DNA of 64,000 nucleotides from Myxococcales bacterium (GTDB lineage: Bacteria; Myxococcota_A; Polyangia; Nannocystales; Nannocystaceae): contig JACKDW010000019.1 of NCBI GenBank assembly GCA_020633295.1, positions 127,017 through 191,016 on the forward strand. The letters run 5' to 3'. The notes beneath the pieces are model-generated. The model worked only from the letters and a program-made list of their open reading frames with translations. It made no database searches and was not told where the DNA came from. The translations under genes were made by a program, and so were the position numbers. Shown here piece after piece: positions 54,877-64,000 of this stretch (position 1 is the first letter of the stretch; each line of letters opens with the position of its first letter).

Positions 54877-56232
54877 TCACACGACCTGCTGGCGGCGTTC
54901 GTGGGGACGATCGGGGGGCGGCGTGATCTCCTGCCACGAGTACACGTTCCCGTTCGCGTGCAGCATGCTGAGCTGGTAGCAGTTGGTGTACCACCAGCCG
55001 CCGTTGTAGCCGACGTTGTCGAGCGCGCAGTTGTTGGCCCAGATGTCGTTGTCCTGATCCCACGTGGTGAAGCCCTGGCCCTTGATCGCCGGCACGATCT
55101 CTTGATAGCCGTTGACGACCGAGAGCCAGTTGATCGCGTAGTTCAGGTTCTGGCCCGCGATCGAGAAGTTCTGCATGCGCAGCTCGTAGGTGCTGTCGAC
55201 CACGCGCACCACGTTGTCGGTGTACTCGCTCGTCAGCTCGTTCCAGCGCTGGAGGGGTAGCCAGAAGATGCGAGATCCGATCATCGGCTCGCCGTAGCCC
55301 GTGACCGTGTAGTCGTCCCAGGTCCCCTTGCGCACGGCGTCGAGCTCCGCGTCGGTGAGGCCCGTCTTGATGGTCTTGCCGAGCAGCGTCCAGCCGCCGC
55401 CGTCGACGCCCATGTCGCAGAAGGTCGTGAAGCCGGTCATCGGTCCCGCGCCGTCGACGTCGAGCACGTAGACGGCGCTCGGGGCGTCCTCGACCTCGGC
55501 GAGCACCTGCTTGCACGTGCGCGCGTAGGTGCAGGTGGCGAGGCAGCCGTCGTTGCTCTCGGTGTTGCCGTCGTCGCACTCCTCGGCGCCGACCTGGATC
55601 ACGCCGTCGCCGCAGGCCGCGGCGAGGCAGGTGTTGAGGCACTCGTCGCCGTTGTCGCCGTCGCCGTCGTCACACTCCTCGCCGCTGCCGGGCTGGACGA
55701 TGCCGTCGCCGCAGCTCGCCGGCGCGCAGGTGTTGGTGCAGGCGTCGTCGTTGAGGTCGTTGCCGTCGTCGCACTGCTCGCCCGGCCCGAGGATGCCGTC
55801 GCCGCAGACCGGGAGCGCGCACGCGTTGGTGCAGCCGTCGCCGTCTTCGTCGTTGCCGTCGTCACAGGCCTCGACGCCCGCCTGCACGAAGCCGTCGCCG
55901 CAGGTCGCGAGCGCGCAGGCGCTCGTGCACTCGTCGGTGTCGTCGTCGTCGCCGTCGTCGCAGCCCTCGACGCCCGCCTGCACCTGCCCGTCGCCGCAGG
56001 CCGCCGCGCTGCAGTCGCTGAGGCAGCTGTCGGTCTCGTCGTCGTTGCCGTCGTCGCAGGTCTCGTCCCCCTCGACGACGCCGTCGCCGCACACCGCGTC
56101 GCTGTCCGTGTCCGTGTCCGTGTCGAGCTCGGTGTCCGCGCCGCCGGTGCTGGGGCCCGCGCTCGTCGGGCTCGTCGTGCTCATCGCGCCCGTCGTGCCT
56201 GCGGTCGAGGTCGCGGAGGCGGTGAAGCTCAT
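54877..56232 (-). CDS. DUF4215-repeat protein with fibrinogen-like C-terminus; signal peptide frameshifted
   Basis: The open frame (451 residues) has a Ser/Thr/Asp linker, six Myxococcus cysteine-rich repeats of DUF4215 type (CGDGVVEGDETCDDGND, CGDGQVQAGVEGCDDGDD and so on), then a domain like the fibrinogen C-terminal globe: CKQVLAEVEDAPSAVYVLDV, TTFCDMGVDGGGWTLLGKT, with Trp-rich segments later (WANNCALD, GWWYTNCYQ). The signal peptide is upstream in another frame: ATG 56327 encodes MSRADCRFGHVVVALGLLAG followed by the lipobox Cys, after which one missing G in a GC run separates the frames. With that base restored it is a full lipoprotein starting six bases after TATGAT. It is therefore a recent pseudogene or a sequencing error. 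Confidence 0.8.
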   Translation of the reverse strand: MSFTASATSTAGTTGAMSTTSPTSAGPSTGGADTELDTDTDTDSDAVCGDGVVEGDETCDDGNDDETDSCLSDCSAAACGDGQVQAGVEGCDDGDDDDTDECTSACALATCGDGFVQAGVEACDDGNDEDGDGCTNACALPVCGDGILGPGEQCDDGNDLNDDACTNTCAPASCGDGIVQPGSGEECDDGDGDNGDECLNTCLAAACGDGVIQVGAEECDDGNTESNDGCLATCTYARTCKQVLAEVEDAPSAVYVLDVDGAGPMTGFTTFCDMGVDGGGWTLLGKTIKTGLTDAELDAVRKGTWDDYTVTGYGEPMIGSRIFWLPLQRWNELTSEYTDNVVRVVDSTYELRMQNFSIAGQNLNYAINWLSVVNGYQEIVPAIKGQGFTTWDQDNDIWANNCALDNVGYNGGWWYTNCYQLSMLHANGNVYSWQEITPPPDRPHERRQQVV

Positions 56233-56333
56233 GCCCGTCGTCTCGGTGTCCGACGAGCCGGAGCGCAGCCGGCGAGCAACCCGAGCGCGACCACTACATG
56301 ACCGAAGCGACAGTCCGCACGCGACATGCGACG

Positions 56334-56339
56334 ATCATA
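56334..56339 (-). promoter_or_regulatory. -10 box (TATGAT) of the frameshifted lipoprotein gene
   Basis: TATGAT-N6-ATG (56327) on the minus strand; supports 56327 as the original start. Confidence 0.5.
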
Positions 56340-56608
56340 GTCAGCGCGCGCGGGTAACTCCACCGCGCGCGGCGCCCTGGCCGCCGCCTGTTGCATCATG
56401 TCGAAATGGACAGGTCGTCATCGACGCGCGCCCTCGCGTGGGCCCGCGTGGACGCGCCGCGCGGACTCGGGTCGGGGCGCCCGCCGGGCGAGGCGCGCGT
56501 GCGAGCGCGCCGGCCGGGCGGGGCGGTCACGCGCGGGGTCACGCGCTGTCGCGCCTGGATCGCCGGGGGCTGAGATCGCCGGGGCGCCTGCAGGTACGAT
56601 GCGAGCGA

Positions 56609-57005
56609 GTGATGGCGAGCCACGGCCACGAGCACGATCAAGAGGACGGACGCGCCCCGAGGCGCGCTGCACGGAGAACCCGTTCTACGTGCTCGGGCTG
56701 CAACCGAGCTGCTCACGGCAGGAGCTCCGAGCGCGAGGGGCGAAGCTCCTGCACAGCTGCAGCTCGGCTTGAAGTCCGCGCTCTACGCGACCCCGCTGGG
56801 GCCGCGGCCGCGCACGGAGGACGCGGTCCGCCGCGCGATGGCCGAGCTGCGCGACCCGAAGCGCCGCGTCGAGCACGAGCTGTGGGCGACGCTGCCGCCC
56901 CGCGAGGAGGCGGCGGAGCGCCCGACGAGCGCGGACGCGAGCGCGCGCCGAGGGGCCGCCGCCTGGCCGGAGGCGATGTCGCTGTTCGGCTGGAGGCGAC
57001 GATGA
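56609..57005 (+). pseudogene. Small frameshifted gene, possibly J-domain-like
   Basis: Three reading-frame pieces join into one plausible protein of about 130 residues: MASHGHEHDQEDGRAPRR (from 56609/56612), then CTENPFYVLGLQPSCSRQEL (frame change near 56.66 kb), then LKSALYATPLGPRPRTEDAVRRAMAELRDPKRRVEHELWATLPP (frame change near 56.755 kb). NPFYVLGLQPSCSRQEL and LRDPKRRVEHEL recall the start and third helix of a J-domain, though the HPD motif is not seen. It ends in GWRRR overlapping the next gene by four bases. Confidence 0.55.
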
Positions 57006-57880
57006 ACGCGGCCGCGGTGGCGCTGCTGGGCGGCTTGACGATCCTGGGGGTCGCGAGCGCGAGGCGAGCCGCGCGGGTTCGCGGGGCGCGACGTGCGAGG
57101 CGCGGCGGACACGAGCCCGGCGCGACGCGGTGGACGATCCAGAGCAAGGGCCCGCTGCTCGCGCTGCTGATGCTCGCCGGGGCCCGCCCGCCCGGGGCGA
57201 TGGGGCTCGAGACCGTGATCGCGCTGCTGATCGTCGCGGTCATCACGGGGCTGACGCTGCTCACGCTGGTGTACGCCCCCTACCTCCCCTGGTACTTCGC
57301 GCGCGGCGTGGCGATCCCGCTCGGGCTGCCGCGGGTCGCCTACCCGTCGCGCGCGCGGGGCCGCTGCCGTGGATCAAGGATCCCGCAGGCGGCCCGGCGC
57401 TGGTGGCCGCGCTCGCGGTGCTCGGCGCGCCGCGCCACGACGCGAAGGCGGCCAGCTGGATCGAGCGGCGCCTGGCGAGCGAGTCGAAGCTCGCGGCGGC
57501 CGGCGTGATCGCTACGGGCTGCTGGCCGCGAGCCGCGGCGACGAGGAGCGCGCGCGCGTGCTGCTCGAGAGCGCGTTGACGATGCAGGACTCCGACACGC
57601 CCGCGCTCGCGCGCCAGCTCGCGCTGGACTGGCTGGTCGCCGACCACGCGAGCCGCGGCCGCTGGCGCGCGCTCCTGCGGCAGGTCGAGGGGCGGGAGTC
57701 CGGAGCTGTCCCCGGGAGCGCGCCTGATCGCGGGCGCGGCCGCCCGCGAGCTCGGCGAGCCCTCGCCCCACGACATGACCCTCAAGCTCGCGTGGCTGCG
57801 CAGCGATCGACGCCGGCGCGCCCGCCCGCTGCTCGAGCGCGCGCTGCTCAAGCCGCGGATTCTCTACGCGAGTCAGCGCG
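57002..57880 (+). pseudogene. Membrane repeat protein gene, N-terminal part with frame breaks
   Basis: Begins with ATG 57002 (MNAAAVALLGGLTILGVASA) and encodes two further hydrophobic segments (LLALLMLAGARPPGAMG, TVIALLIVAVITGLTLLTLVY), then repeat-like helices. The coding frame changes near 57.35, 57.51, 57.70 and 57.88 kb, each by one base: PLPWIKDPAGGPALVAALAV, then YGLLAASRGDEERARVLLES, then LSPGARLIAGAAARELGEPS, then the intact C-terminal frame. Joined, these give one protein of about 525 residues with TPR- or HEAT-like helices. Confidence 0.65.
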
Positions 57881-58591
57881 GTGCCGAGCCTGCCGGCCCT
57901 GCCGCCAGTCGAGCCGACGCCCGCGAGCGACGCGCTCGAGCACGCGCTCGCGCTGCACCTGCACTGGCTGTCGGCGGCGCCGAAGCTGCTGGGCGCAGCA
58001 CCCTCGCGCCTGACGAACCTGTGCGCGGCCTGGGACGCCGCGTTCGCCGGCGACGCGCTGCGCTCGCGGCTCGCGAGGCGGCTCGCGGCGCTCGAACTCG
58101 ACGACGCGCCCGACCGCCGCGTCGACGGGTTGCGCCGCGTCGTCTGCCGCGACCTGGCGACGATGGCCGCGCGCGCGGAGGTCGGGCTCACGGCGCTGAG
58201 CCGCGTGGAGGACCCCGACAGCGTGTCGCGCGAGGTCGCGGCCGAGCTGCGCCGCCGTCTGCTCGAGGAGGTCGAGCGCGCGTCGGCCGAGCTGGGCCGG
58301 CGGGTCGAGGAGAAGCGCGCGCTGACGGCGATCGAGGAGTGGAGCGAGTGGACGACGCTGCGGCGCCTGTGCGAGCGCGCGACGGCGCTCGGGGGGCTGG
58401 AGGTGCGGCGCCTGATCTTCCCGCCGGTGCACCGAGACGCGTGCGCGCACGCGGTCTGGCTGTGGAACAAGCGCGACGAGTACGCGATCTCGATGCCCGT
58501 GTTCCACTGGCTGCTGCGCGAGGCCGAGGCGGTCGACGACGAGCGCGCGATCGAGCTGCAGCGCAAGAACACGAACGCGAAGGCGAGCTGA
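57881..58591 (+). CDS. C-terminal part of the broken membrane repeat protein, intact frame
   Basis: A 236-residue uninterrupted frame, mostly helical (LEHALALHLHWLSAAPKLLG, REVAAELRRRLLEEVERASAELGRRVEEK), ending with CAHAVWLWNKRDEYAISMPVFHWLLREAEAVDD. The first codon (GTG 57881) is simply the point where the frame reopens; the upstream part is at 57002-57880. Whether it is expressed alone is unknown. Family not recognised. Confidence 0.55.
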   Translation: MPSLPALPPVEPTPASDALEHALALHLHWLSAAPKLLGAAPSRLTNLCAAWDAAFAGDALRSRLARRLAALELDDAPDRRVDGLRRVVCRDLATMAARAEVGLTALSRVEDPDSVSREVAAELRRRLLEEVERASAELGRRVEEKRALTAIEEWSEWTTLRRLCERATALGGLEVRRLIFPPVHRDACAHAVWLWNKRDEYAISMPVFHWLLREAEAVDDERAIELQRKNTNAKAS

Positions 58592-58616
58592 CTCGTCTGA
58601 CATGACGCGAGAGACA

Positions 58617-59442
58617 TGAACAGGATGTTCAGCAGCGCGAGGCGCCGCGGTGGCGCGTGACCGTCGACGCCGCCGGCGACGCGCGGGCGACCGCGTCGCG
58701 CTGCCGGCGTCGAGCTTCGAGCACAGGCCGCTGGCGAGCGCGCTGCTGGCGAGCGCCCGCGAGGCGCTCGTCGCGAGCCCGCGCCCGAGGTCGAGGCCCG
58801 CCGCCGCCGCCCTCGCTGACGGAGGCGCAGTTCATGCGACTCGCGTTCGCCGAAATCGACGCGCCGTCGAGCGTCTCTGAGCTCGCGCGCGCGGATCATC
58901 GCCACGCCAGCGCGCTCGCGGACTGAGCGCGCGCGTCGCACGGCTCGCGCGCCCGCCGAGGAGCCCTGCCCGAGGATCCTGATCGCGCCGCGTTCGCGCG
59001 CGCTCGAGCGCCTCGGCGGCGCGCGCGCCAGCGGGCCGCTGGCGCGACCACCACCCGCCGCCGACGCGCACCGCCGACGAAGCTCGAGCGCTGGGCGCTG
59101 ACCCCCGATCAGCAGGCGCTGCTCGACGCCGTGGCGCGCCACGTCAGCCGCGGGCGGCCGCTGCCGGAGCTCACGGTCCGCAAGCTCCGCCGCGAGCGCG
59201 CGCTCGAGCGCGTCGCGGAGTTCGTGCACACCCACCGCGCGCTCGGTCACCGCTACGTCCGCGTCATCACGGGCAAGGGGCTCTCGAGCTACGCCGCGCC
59301 GGTGCTCAAGCCAGAGCTCATCACGTGGTGTGAGCACCGGGGACGCGGCGCGGTGGTGCTGTGGGCGCCGGAGCGCGACGACGACGGCTCGTTCGGCGCG
59401 GTGGTGCTGCGGCTGCGCAGCTCGAGGCGCGCGGGCGGGTGA
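58617..59442 (+). pseudogene. Smr-domain protein gene with several frame breaks
   Basis: ATG 58617 starts MNRMFSSARRRGGA and meets a stop. Coding-like pieces follow in shifting frames: LASALLASAREALVASPRPR, then TEAQFMRLAFAEIDAPSSVSELARADHR (to 58925), then from about 59.06 kb an intact end. That end is an Smr (small MutS-related) domain: ELTVRKLRRERALERVAEFVHTHRALGHRYVRVITGKGLSS, VLKPELITWCEHRGRGAVVLWAPER, DDGSFGAVVLRLR. The HGxx element of active Smr nucleases is replaced by LTVRKL, but ITGKG and the closing strand are kept. The remaining open frame 59131-59442 (103 residues) could still be translated. Confidence 0.65.
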
Positions 59443-59447
59443 GGCCC

Positions 59448-59501
59448 GCGCGGCTGAGGCTCACTTGGTGAGCGCGCGCGGCTGAGGCTCACTTGGTGAG
59501 C
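59448..59501. repeat. 26-bp direct duplication
   Basis: GCGCGGCTGAGGCTCACTTG and the six following bases occur at 59448-59473 and 59476-59501. The unit contains the last codons and stop of the phosphatase lipoprotein gene on the minus strand, so its 3' end is duplicated just beyond the true stop. Confidence 0.85.
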
Positions 59502-60736
59502 ACGCGCTCGTACTCGAGGTTGCCGTCCTCGTCGTAGAAGCGGCCGGTCAAGGTGTCGTTGTCGACCTCGACCCACAGGAAGCCGCCCTTGGTGTCGTCC
59601 TCGAAGAAGGTCGGCTGGTCGTCGTGGTGCTCGAGGTCGGTGTGCTTCGCCGCGCTCCCCGAGACGATGAACTCGGTGCCGCAGACCGGCTCGAGCCACT
59701 GACGGTTGTGATCGTGACCGCAGAAGTACACGTCGACGTCGCCGCAGATCGCGTCCTCGACGAAGTCCTTCACGGCGCCGCCCGAGATGATCGGGATGGG
59801 GAAGCCAAGGCCCTCGTAGTTGCCGGCGTTGCCGTGGGCGCCGTTGGAGAGGTAGGGGTGGTGTCCGAACGCGAACTTCCACGTCGCCTGGCTCGAGGCG
59901 AGGCCCTGCTGCAGCCAGTCGCGCTGCTCGTCCCACTGGTAGTCCCAGAACACGCGCGAGGTGTCGAGCGCGAAGAAGTGGGCGTTCTCGCGTTCGAACT
60001 CGTACCAGGGCGACGGGATCGTCCACTTGTCGCTGAAGTCGCTGTAGTCGATCTGGTAGTCGGCCTTGCCCCAGTTGTTGGCGATCAGGCCGTAGTCGTG
60101 GTTGCCGAACACGATGTAGAACGGCATCGTCAGGTCGGCGTAGGGCTCTTCGAACTTGGTCTGGAACTGCGAGTCGTCCACCGCGTCGACGCCCTCGTCG
60201 TAGAAGTTGTCCCCCAGGTAGAGGACGAACTCGCAGCCGATGTCCGGGCACATCATCTCGAGCGTGTTGGCGATCTTGTACTGGGTCTCGTTGCCCTCGC
60301 CGCCGTCGCCCATGGCGATGAAGCGCACGGGCGCGAAGTCGCCGCCGCCGCCCGTCGTCGGGTCCCCGGTCGTGGTCGAGGGGTCCTCGGTCGTCGAGGG
60401 GTCCTCGGTCGTCGCGTCGGTGGTCGAAGGATCGGTCTCGCCCGAGCCGCTCGTGGGGTCGACGGTCGTGGTGCCGCCGGTCTGCGAGTCGCCCTGCGTG
60501 CCGCTGACGTCGCTCGTCTGTCCCCCGGTGTTCGGGCTGGAGGTCGGCCCCGCGCTCGTGCCCTCGCTGTCGCTCTCGCTGCCGGTGCCCTCGGTCGTGC
60601 CGGCGGCGCTCGTCGTCCCGCTGTCGCCGCAGGCGCCGATCGCCAGGAGCGAGGCGAGGAGCGCGAGGGAGGCAAACGGCCGACGCGAGGTCCGAGGCGA
60701 GGTTCGAAGCGAGGTCAGGCGATCAACAAGCATCAT
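59489..60736 (-). CDS. Metallophosphoesterase lipoprotein (purple acid phosphatase-like)
   Basis: A 415-residue predicted lipoprotein. Signal peptide with lipobox AIGAC, a 110-residue Ser/Thr/Gly linker, then a calcineurin-like phosphoesterase domain resembling tartrate-resistant acid phosphatase: AMGDGGEGNETQ, LYLGDNFYDEGVDAV, FYIVFGNHDYGL, FGHHPYLSNGAHGN and YFCGHDHNRQW supply the metal ligands in order. It probably hydrolyses phosphate esters at the cell surface. ATG 60736 has GAGGAG a few bases upstream. The upstream in-frame extension to 60763 lies in the leader. Confidence 0.92.
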   Translation of the reverse strand: MMLVDRLTSLRTSPRTSRRPFASLALLASLLAIGACGDSGTTSAAGTTEGTGSESDSEGTSAGPTSSPNTGGQTSDVSGTQGDSQTGGTTTVDPTSGSGETDPSTTDATTEDPSTTEDPSTTTGDPTTGGGGDFAPVRFIAMGDGGEGNETQYKIANTLEMMCPDIGCEFVLYLGDNFYDEGVDAVDDSQFQTKFEEPYADLTMPFYIVFGNHDYGLIANNWGKADYQIDYSDFSDKWTIPSPWYEFERENAHFFALDTSRVFWDYQWDEQRDWLQQGLASSQATWKFAFGHHPYLSNGAHGNAGNYEGLGFPIPIISGGAVKDFVEDAICGDVDVYFCGHDHNRQWLEPVCGTEFIVSGSAAKHTDLEHHDDQPTFFEDDTKGGFLWVEVDNDTLTGRFYDEDGNLEYERVLTK

Positions 60737-61186
60737 GGGCTCCTCGGCGCGGCGTTCTAGCACGGCAACGCCTGCGCCCGGGTCGCGAGCGCGCGTCTTG
60801 TGTACGCCACCGAATCGTCTTTGTCACCACGGCGCAACATTCCGGCCCGACCGCTGAAATTCCCGTGACGGGGCGACGCGATCTCGCCGCGGCACGCGGA
60901 CGTCGGCCTCCGAGACCAGCGGCTCGCGGGCTTCGTCGCGTCCTCGTGCACGCGACCGGCGCGCGACGGCGACGCGCGACGCGTCGGCGCGTCGCGCCCG
61001 CGACGGCGCGCTCCTGCGACGGCGCGACGCGCTCGCGACGGCTCGCTAGCACGTCGCCGTCGCGCGCCGCGGTTCGGGAGCGACCGAAGAGACATGTCCG
61101 ATCAGACCTTGCGCGCGTGCGCCCACGCGTGCGCGCGCGGATCCGCGACCCCCAGCGCTCGCCGACACGTGGGACACTGTCGTGCG
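60737..61186. other. Intergenic region
   Basis: 450 bp between divergent genes, rich in CGCGAC runs. GACACT (61173-61178) is a candidate -10 box for the kinase gene at 61187. No gene seen. Confidence 0.45.
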
Positions 61187-64000
61187 GTGGTGTGGCGCGA
61201 AGACCGTACTCAACACGGAGATCACGATCACGACGATCCCCGCGAGCCCGCCGCGCTGCGCGACGTGGAGCTCGACTCGACGCTGCTCGCCGCCACGAGC
61301 TCGCCATCCGGTGACGGGCGCGAGCCGCCGCGTGACGCGGCGGGCTTGCTCTCGGACGCGACCGTCTTCGACGCCGGCTCGCGCGCGTCGCGACACGAGG
61401 CCGCGCCCGACGGGCCCGGCTCCCTCGCCGCGACGCGAGCGCAGCCGCGAGCGAGGGGTACAAGCGAGGCGATCAACGGCGACGCCTACGTCTCCGCCAA
61501 CGCCGACGCGCGGCGCCGGAGCGCGCCGGAGCTCGACCGCGGCGCGTCGGTCGGGCGCCTGCTCATCCTGCGCACGCTGGGCGCCGGCGCGATGGGCGTC
61601 GTGTACGCGGCTTATGATCCGGAGCTCGATCGCACGGTCGCGCTCAAGCTCATTCGCCCGGCGCTCGACCAGCAGACCGCGCGCGCGCGCCTGTCGCGAG
61701 AGGCGCAGGCGCTGGCCAAGCTCACGCACCCGAACGTCGTCGCCGTGCACGACGTCGGCACGCACGAGGGGCTCGTGTGGCTGTCGATGGAGCTCGTGGT
61801 CGGCCAGACGCTCCGCGCCTGGCTCGACACGAGCGCGCGGGGCTGGCGAGAGGTCCTCGCCGTGTTCAAGCAGGCCGCGGTGGGGATCGCGGCGGCGCAC
61901 CGCGTCGGGCTGCTGCACCGCGACCTCAAGCCCGAGAACATCATGCTCGGGGACGACGGGCGCGTGCGCGTGATGGACTTCGGGCTCGCGCGCGCGGGCA
62001 GCGACGGGCTGACGCGCGAGCCGACGCTCGACGACGACGCGACGGCGCTGGAGCGCAGCGCGCTCTCGGTCGAGCTGACGGCCGCGGGCGCGATCATGGG
62101 CACGCCGGCGTACATGGCCCCAGAGCAATTAATTGGCGGCGCGGTCGATGAGCGCTCGGATCAGTTCTCGCTGTGCGCGTCGCTGTGGGAGGCGCTGTTC
62201 GGCGAGCGACCGTTCGCGGGCGAGACCTTCGGAGACCTGCGCGCGGCCGTGACCAAGGGCGCGCTGCGGACGCCGTCGTCGCGTCGCGGGGTGCCGCGGT
62301 GGCTGCAGCGGGTCGTCGAGCGCGGGCTCGCGGTCAGCCCCGAGCGACGACACGCGAGCGTCGACGCGCTGCTCACGGCGCTCCACGCCGATCCGACCCG
62401 ACGACGACGCTGGCTCGGCCTCGGCCTCGGCGTGGCGCTGAGCGCCGCGGCGGCGCTCGGCGCCCACGCGCTGCAGCGCGAGCGCGCGACCCGGGCGTGC
62501 GAGGCCGAAGGCGCGCGCGTCGACGAGGTCTGGAACGGGGTCGCGCGCGCGGTGCTGCGCGAGGGGCTGCTCGCCGGCGCGGCGCCCTTCGCCGCGCAGA
62601 GCGTCGAGCGCTCGCTGCCCTATCTCGACGCGCAGGCGGAGAGCTGGAGGCGCGCGCGCGTGGAGTCGTGCATGGACGCGCGGGTGCGCGGCGTCTGGGA
62701 CGAGGACATGCACGAGCGCGCGCGCTGGTGCCTCGACGATCGCTTGATGGAGCTCGAGAGCACGATCAGCACGCTGTCGAGCGCGGAGAGCAACGCGGCC
62801 GAGCGCGCCGTGCAGATCGTCGCCAAGCTGCAGCGCGTCGATCGCTGCCGCGACGCGCGGACGCTGCTGTCCCTGCCGGCGCCGCCGCCCGACGGGGCGG
62901 CGAGCGAGCAGCTGCGCGCGCAGCTCGCCCAGGTCGGCGCGATGGTCTCGGTCGGGCGCTTCAACGAGGCGCTGCGCGACGCGAGGAGGGCGGAGTCCGA
63001 GGCCGTCGGGCTCGGGTGGGCGCCGCTGATGGCGCTCGCCCACCAGCGCGTGGGAGACGCGCTCGAGCAGACCGGCGACCTCGACGGGGCCGAGGCCCAG
63101 TTCCTCGACGCCTACTTCACGGCGATGCGCGCCGACGCGATCGAGCTCGCGGGGCACGCGGCGATGAGCCTGATGTTCGCCGTGGGCGTCGACCAGCGGC
63201 GCGGCGACGACGCGATCGTCTGGGCGCGCCACGTCGACGTGCTGCTCGCCGCGCAGGGCGTCGAAGAGGGCGATCTGAGGCGCGCGGTCTTCAACACCAA
63301 CTTCGCGAACACGCTGCTCATGGGCGGCGAATTCGAGCGCGCGCGCGCGCTCGGCGAGCGCGCCGTCAAGGTCTTCGAACGCGAGCTCGGCCCCGCGCAC
63401 CCGCTCCTCGCGGCGGCGCTGATGCAGCTCGCCATGACCCAGCAGCACCTCGGCGACTACGACATCGCGAACGCCTACATGCAGCGCGCGCGCGACATGT
63501 ACGAGGCGACGCTCGGGCCCGAGCACCCGCACGTGGCCGACATACTCGTGAACTTCGGCGGCCTGTACTCGGCGACCCACTCGCACGACCGCGCCATCGA
63601 GCTGTACGAGCAGGCGCTCGCGCTCTACGAGCGCACGCTCGGCCCGGAGCACCCGCGCGTCGGCGCGGCGCTGCACAACCTCGCCAGCGCGCTGCAGGAC
63701 TCGGGCGCGGACCTCGAGCGCGCGCTGGCGCTGAACAAGCGCGCGCTCGCGATCGACACGAAGACCTACGGCGAGGCCCACCCGTACGTCGCCGGCGACC
63801 TCTGCAGCGCCGCGAGCATCCAGCTCAAGCTCGGGCGCCCGGAGGAAGCGCAGGCGCTGAGCGAGCGCGCGCTGGAGCTCTGGGAGCGGTCGCTCGGGCC
63901 CGAGCACCCCGATGTCGCGGTCGCGCTACTGAACCTCTCTCGGGCCGCGCGCGCGCAGGGACGAGCGGCCGACGCGATCGCGCCGGCGACCCGCGCGCTC
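61187..64000 (+). CDS. Ser/Thr protein kinase with TPR tail, 3' end outside the window
   Basis: At least 938 residues, running off the right edge. An Asp/Arg/Ala-rich disordered N-terminus (1-120) precedes a complete PknB-type kinase domain: LGAGAMGVVYAAYD, VALKLIRP, HPNVVAVHDVG, HRDLKPENIML, VMDFGLAR, GTPAYMAPEQ, DQFSLCASLWEALFGERPF. One transmembrane segment follows (WLGLGLGVALSAAAALGAHAL), then long helical repeats with clear TPRs toward the end (LGPEHPHVADILVNFGGLYSATHSHDRAIELYEQALALYERTLGPEHP). All catalytic residues are present. GTG 61187 or 61190 is the likely start, as the frame upstream lacks coding character. It is a distant paralogue of the split kinase at 32-41 kb. Confidence 0.9.
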   Translation, partial: MVWREDRTQHGDHDHDDPREPAALRDVELDSTLLAATSSPSGDGREPPRDAAGLLSDATVFDAGSRASRHEAAPDGPGSLAATRAQPRARGTSEAINGDAYVSANADARRRSAPELDRGASVGRLLILRTLGAGAMGVVYAAYDPELDRTVALKLIRPALDQQTARARLSREAQALAKLTHPNVVAVHDVGTHEGLVWLSMELVVGQTLRAWLDTSARGWREVLAVFKQAAVGIAAAHRVGLLHRDLKPENIMLGDDGRVRVMDFGLARAGSDGLTREPTLDDDATALERSALSVELTAAGAIMGTPAYMAPEQLIGGAVDERSDQFSLCASLWEALFGERPFAGETFGDLRAAVTKGALRTPSSRRGVPRWLQRVVERGLAVSPERRHASVDALLTALHADPTRRRRWLGLGLGVALSAAAALGAHALQRERATRACEAEGARVDEVWNGVARAVLREGLLAGAAPFAAQSVERSLPYLDAQAESWRRARVESCMDARVRGVWDEDMHERARWCLDDRLMELESTISTLSSAESNAAERAVQIVAKLQRVDRCRDARTLLSLPAPPPDGAASEQLRAQLAQVGAMVSVGRFNEALRDARRAESEAVGLGWAPLMALAHQRVGDALEQTGDLDGAEAQFLDAYFTAMRADAIELAGHAAMSLMFAVGVDQRRGDDAIVWARHVDVLLAAQGVEEGDLRRAVFNTNFANTLLMGGEFERARALGERAVKVFERELGPAHPLLAAALMQLAMTQQHLGDYDIANAYMQRARDMYEATLGPEHPHVADILVNFGGLYSATHSHDRAIELYEQALALYERTLGPEHPRVGAALHNLASALQDSGADLERALALNKRALAIDTKTYGEAHPYVAGDLCSAASIQLKLGRPEEAQALSERALELWERSLGPEHPDVAVALLNLSRAARAQGRAADAIAPATRAL

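Overview
The window looks like chromosome from a myxobacterium of the Nannocystis/Plesiocystis type (suborder Nannocystineae). The grounds are very high GC with strongly GC-biased third codon positions, many lipoproteins with a short lipobox followed by a Ser/Thr/Gly/Asp-rich linker and a cysteine-rich or enzymatic domain, six Myxococcus-type DUF4215 cysteine repeats in one protein, Ser/Thr kinases carrying long TPR tails, ECF sigma factors and a bacterial sterol-desaturase-type hydroxylase. This assignment is inferred from content only. No rRNA, tRNA or CRISPR array was seen.

Layout. 1-7.5 kb: a 5'-truncated unknown gene, a small membrane protein, a PEBP-type lipoprotein with a long Asp-Gly repeat, threonine synthase (thrC) divergent from a membrane-anchored HELAH metallopeptidase with TPRs, and a cytochrome P450 closely resembling vertebrate CYP7/CYP8. 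7.8-11.4 kb: two tandem paralogous Cys-rich lipoproteins and an alkaline-phosphatase-superfamily phosphodiesterase. 11.5-16.4 kb: a hybrid PAS histidine kinase and a long-chain acyl-CoA ligase. 16.4-21 kb: an RND efflux pump pair. 21-31.4 kb: NIF3-like, DUF5995, lipoproteins, PilZ, a FliA-like sigma factor, a possible SctJ-like lipoprotein, an Hsp70 and an ECF sigma factor.

32.4-41.1 kb holds the most striking structure. One Ser/Thr kinase-TPR gene is cut inside its catalytic loop by a 6,131-bp segment flanked by a 15-bp direct repeat. Removing one repeat plus the segment restores a perfect 858-aa kinase reading frame. The insert carries a DoxX-like gene, a conserved unknown, DUF2200, DUF427, a MurL-like PP-loop protein, a second ECF sigma factor paralogous to the one just outside, and remnants of aldo/keto reductase and OmpA genes. 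No transposase or integrase is visible.

41.1-54 kb: a GFA-family protein, a 1502-aa protein joining DUF924, serine hydrolase, leucine-rich repeats and a metallophosphoesterase, a VWA protein, a sterol-desaturase-type hydroxylase, a large lipoprotein and a DsbA/HCCA-isomerase-like protein. 54-59.4 kb is decayed: two truncated genes meet at about 54.56 kb, and four consecutive genes (DUF4215-fibrinogen lipoprotein, a small J-domain-like protein, a membrane repeat protein, an Smr-domain protein) carry at least nine frame breaks. The window ends with a phosphatase lipoprotein and a second kinase-TPR gene running off the right edge.

A feature shared by many genes is a -10-like hexamer (TAnnnT type) only 6-9 nt before the start codon, with no room for a ribosome binding site, which suggests widespread leaderless transcription.
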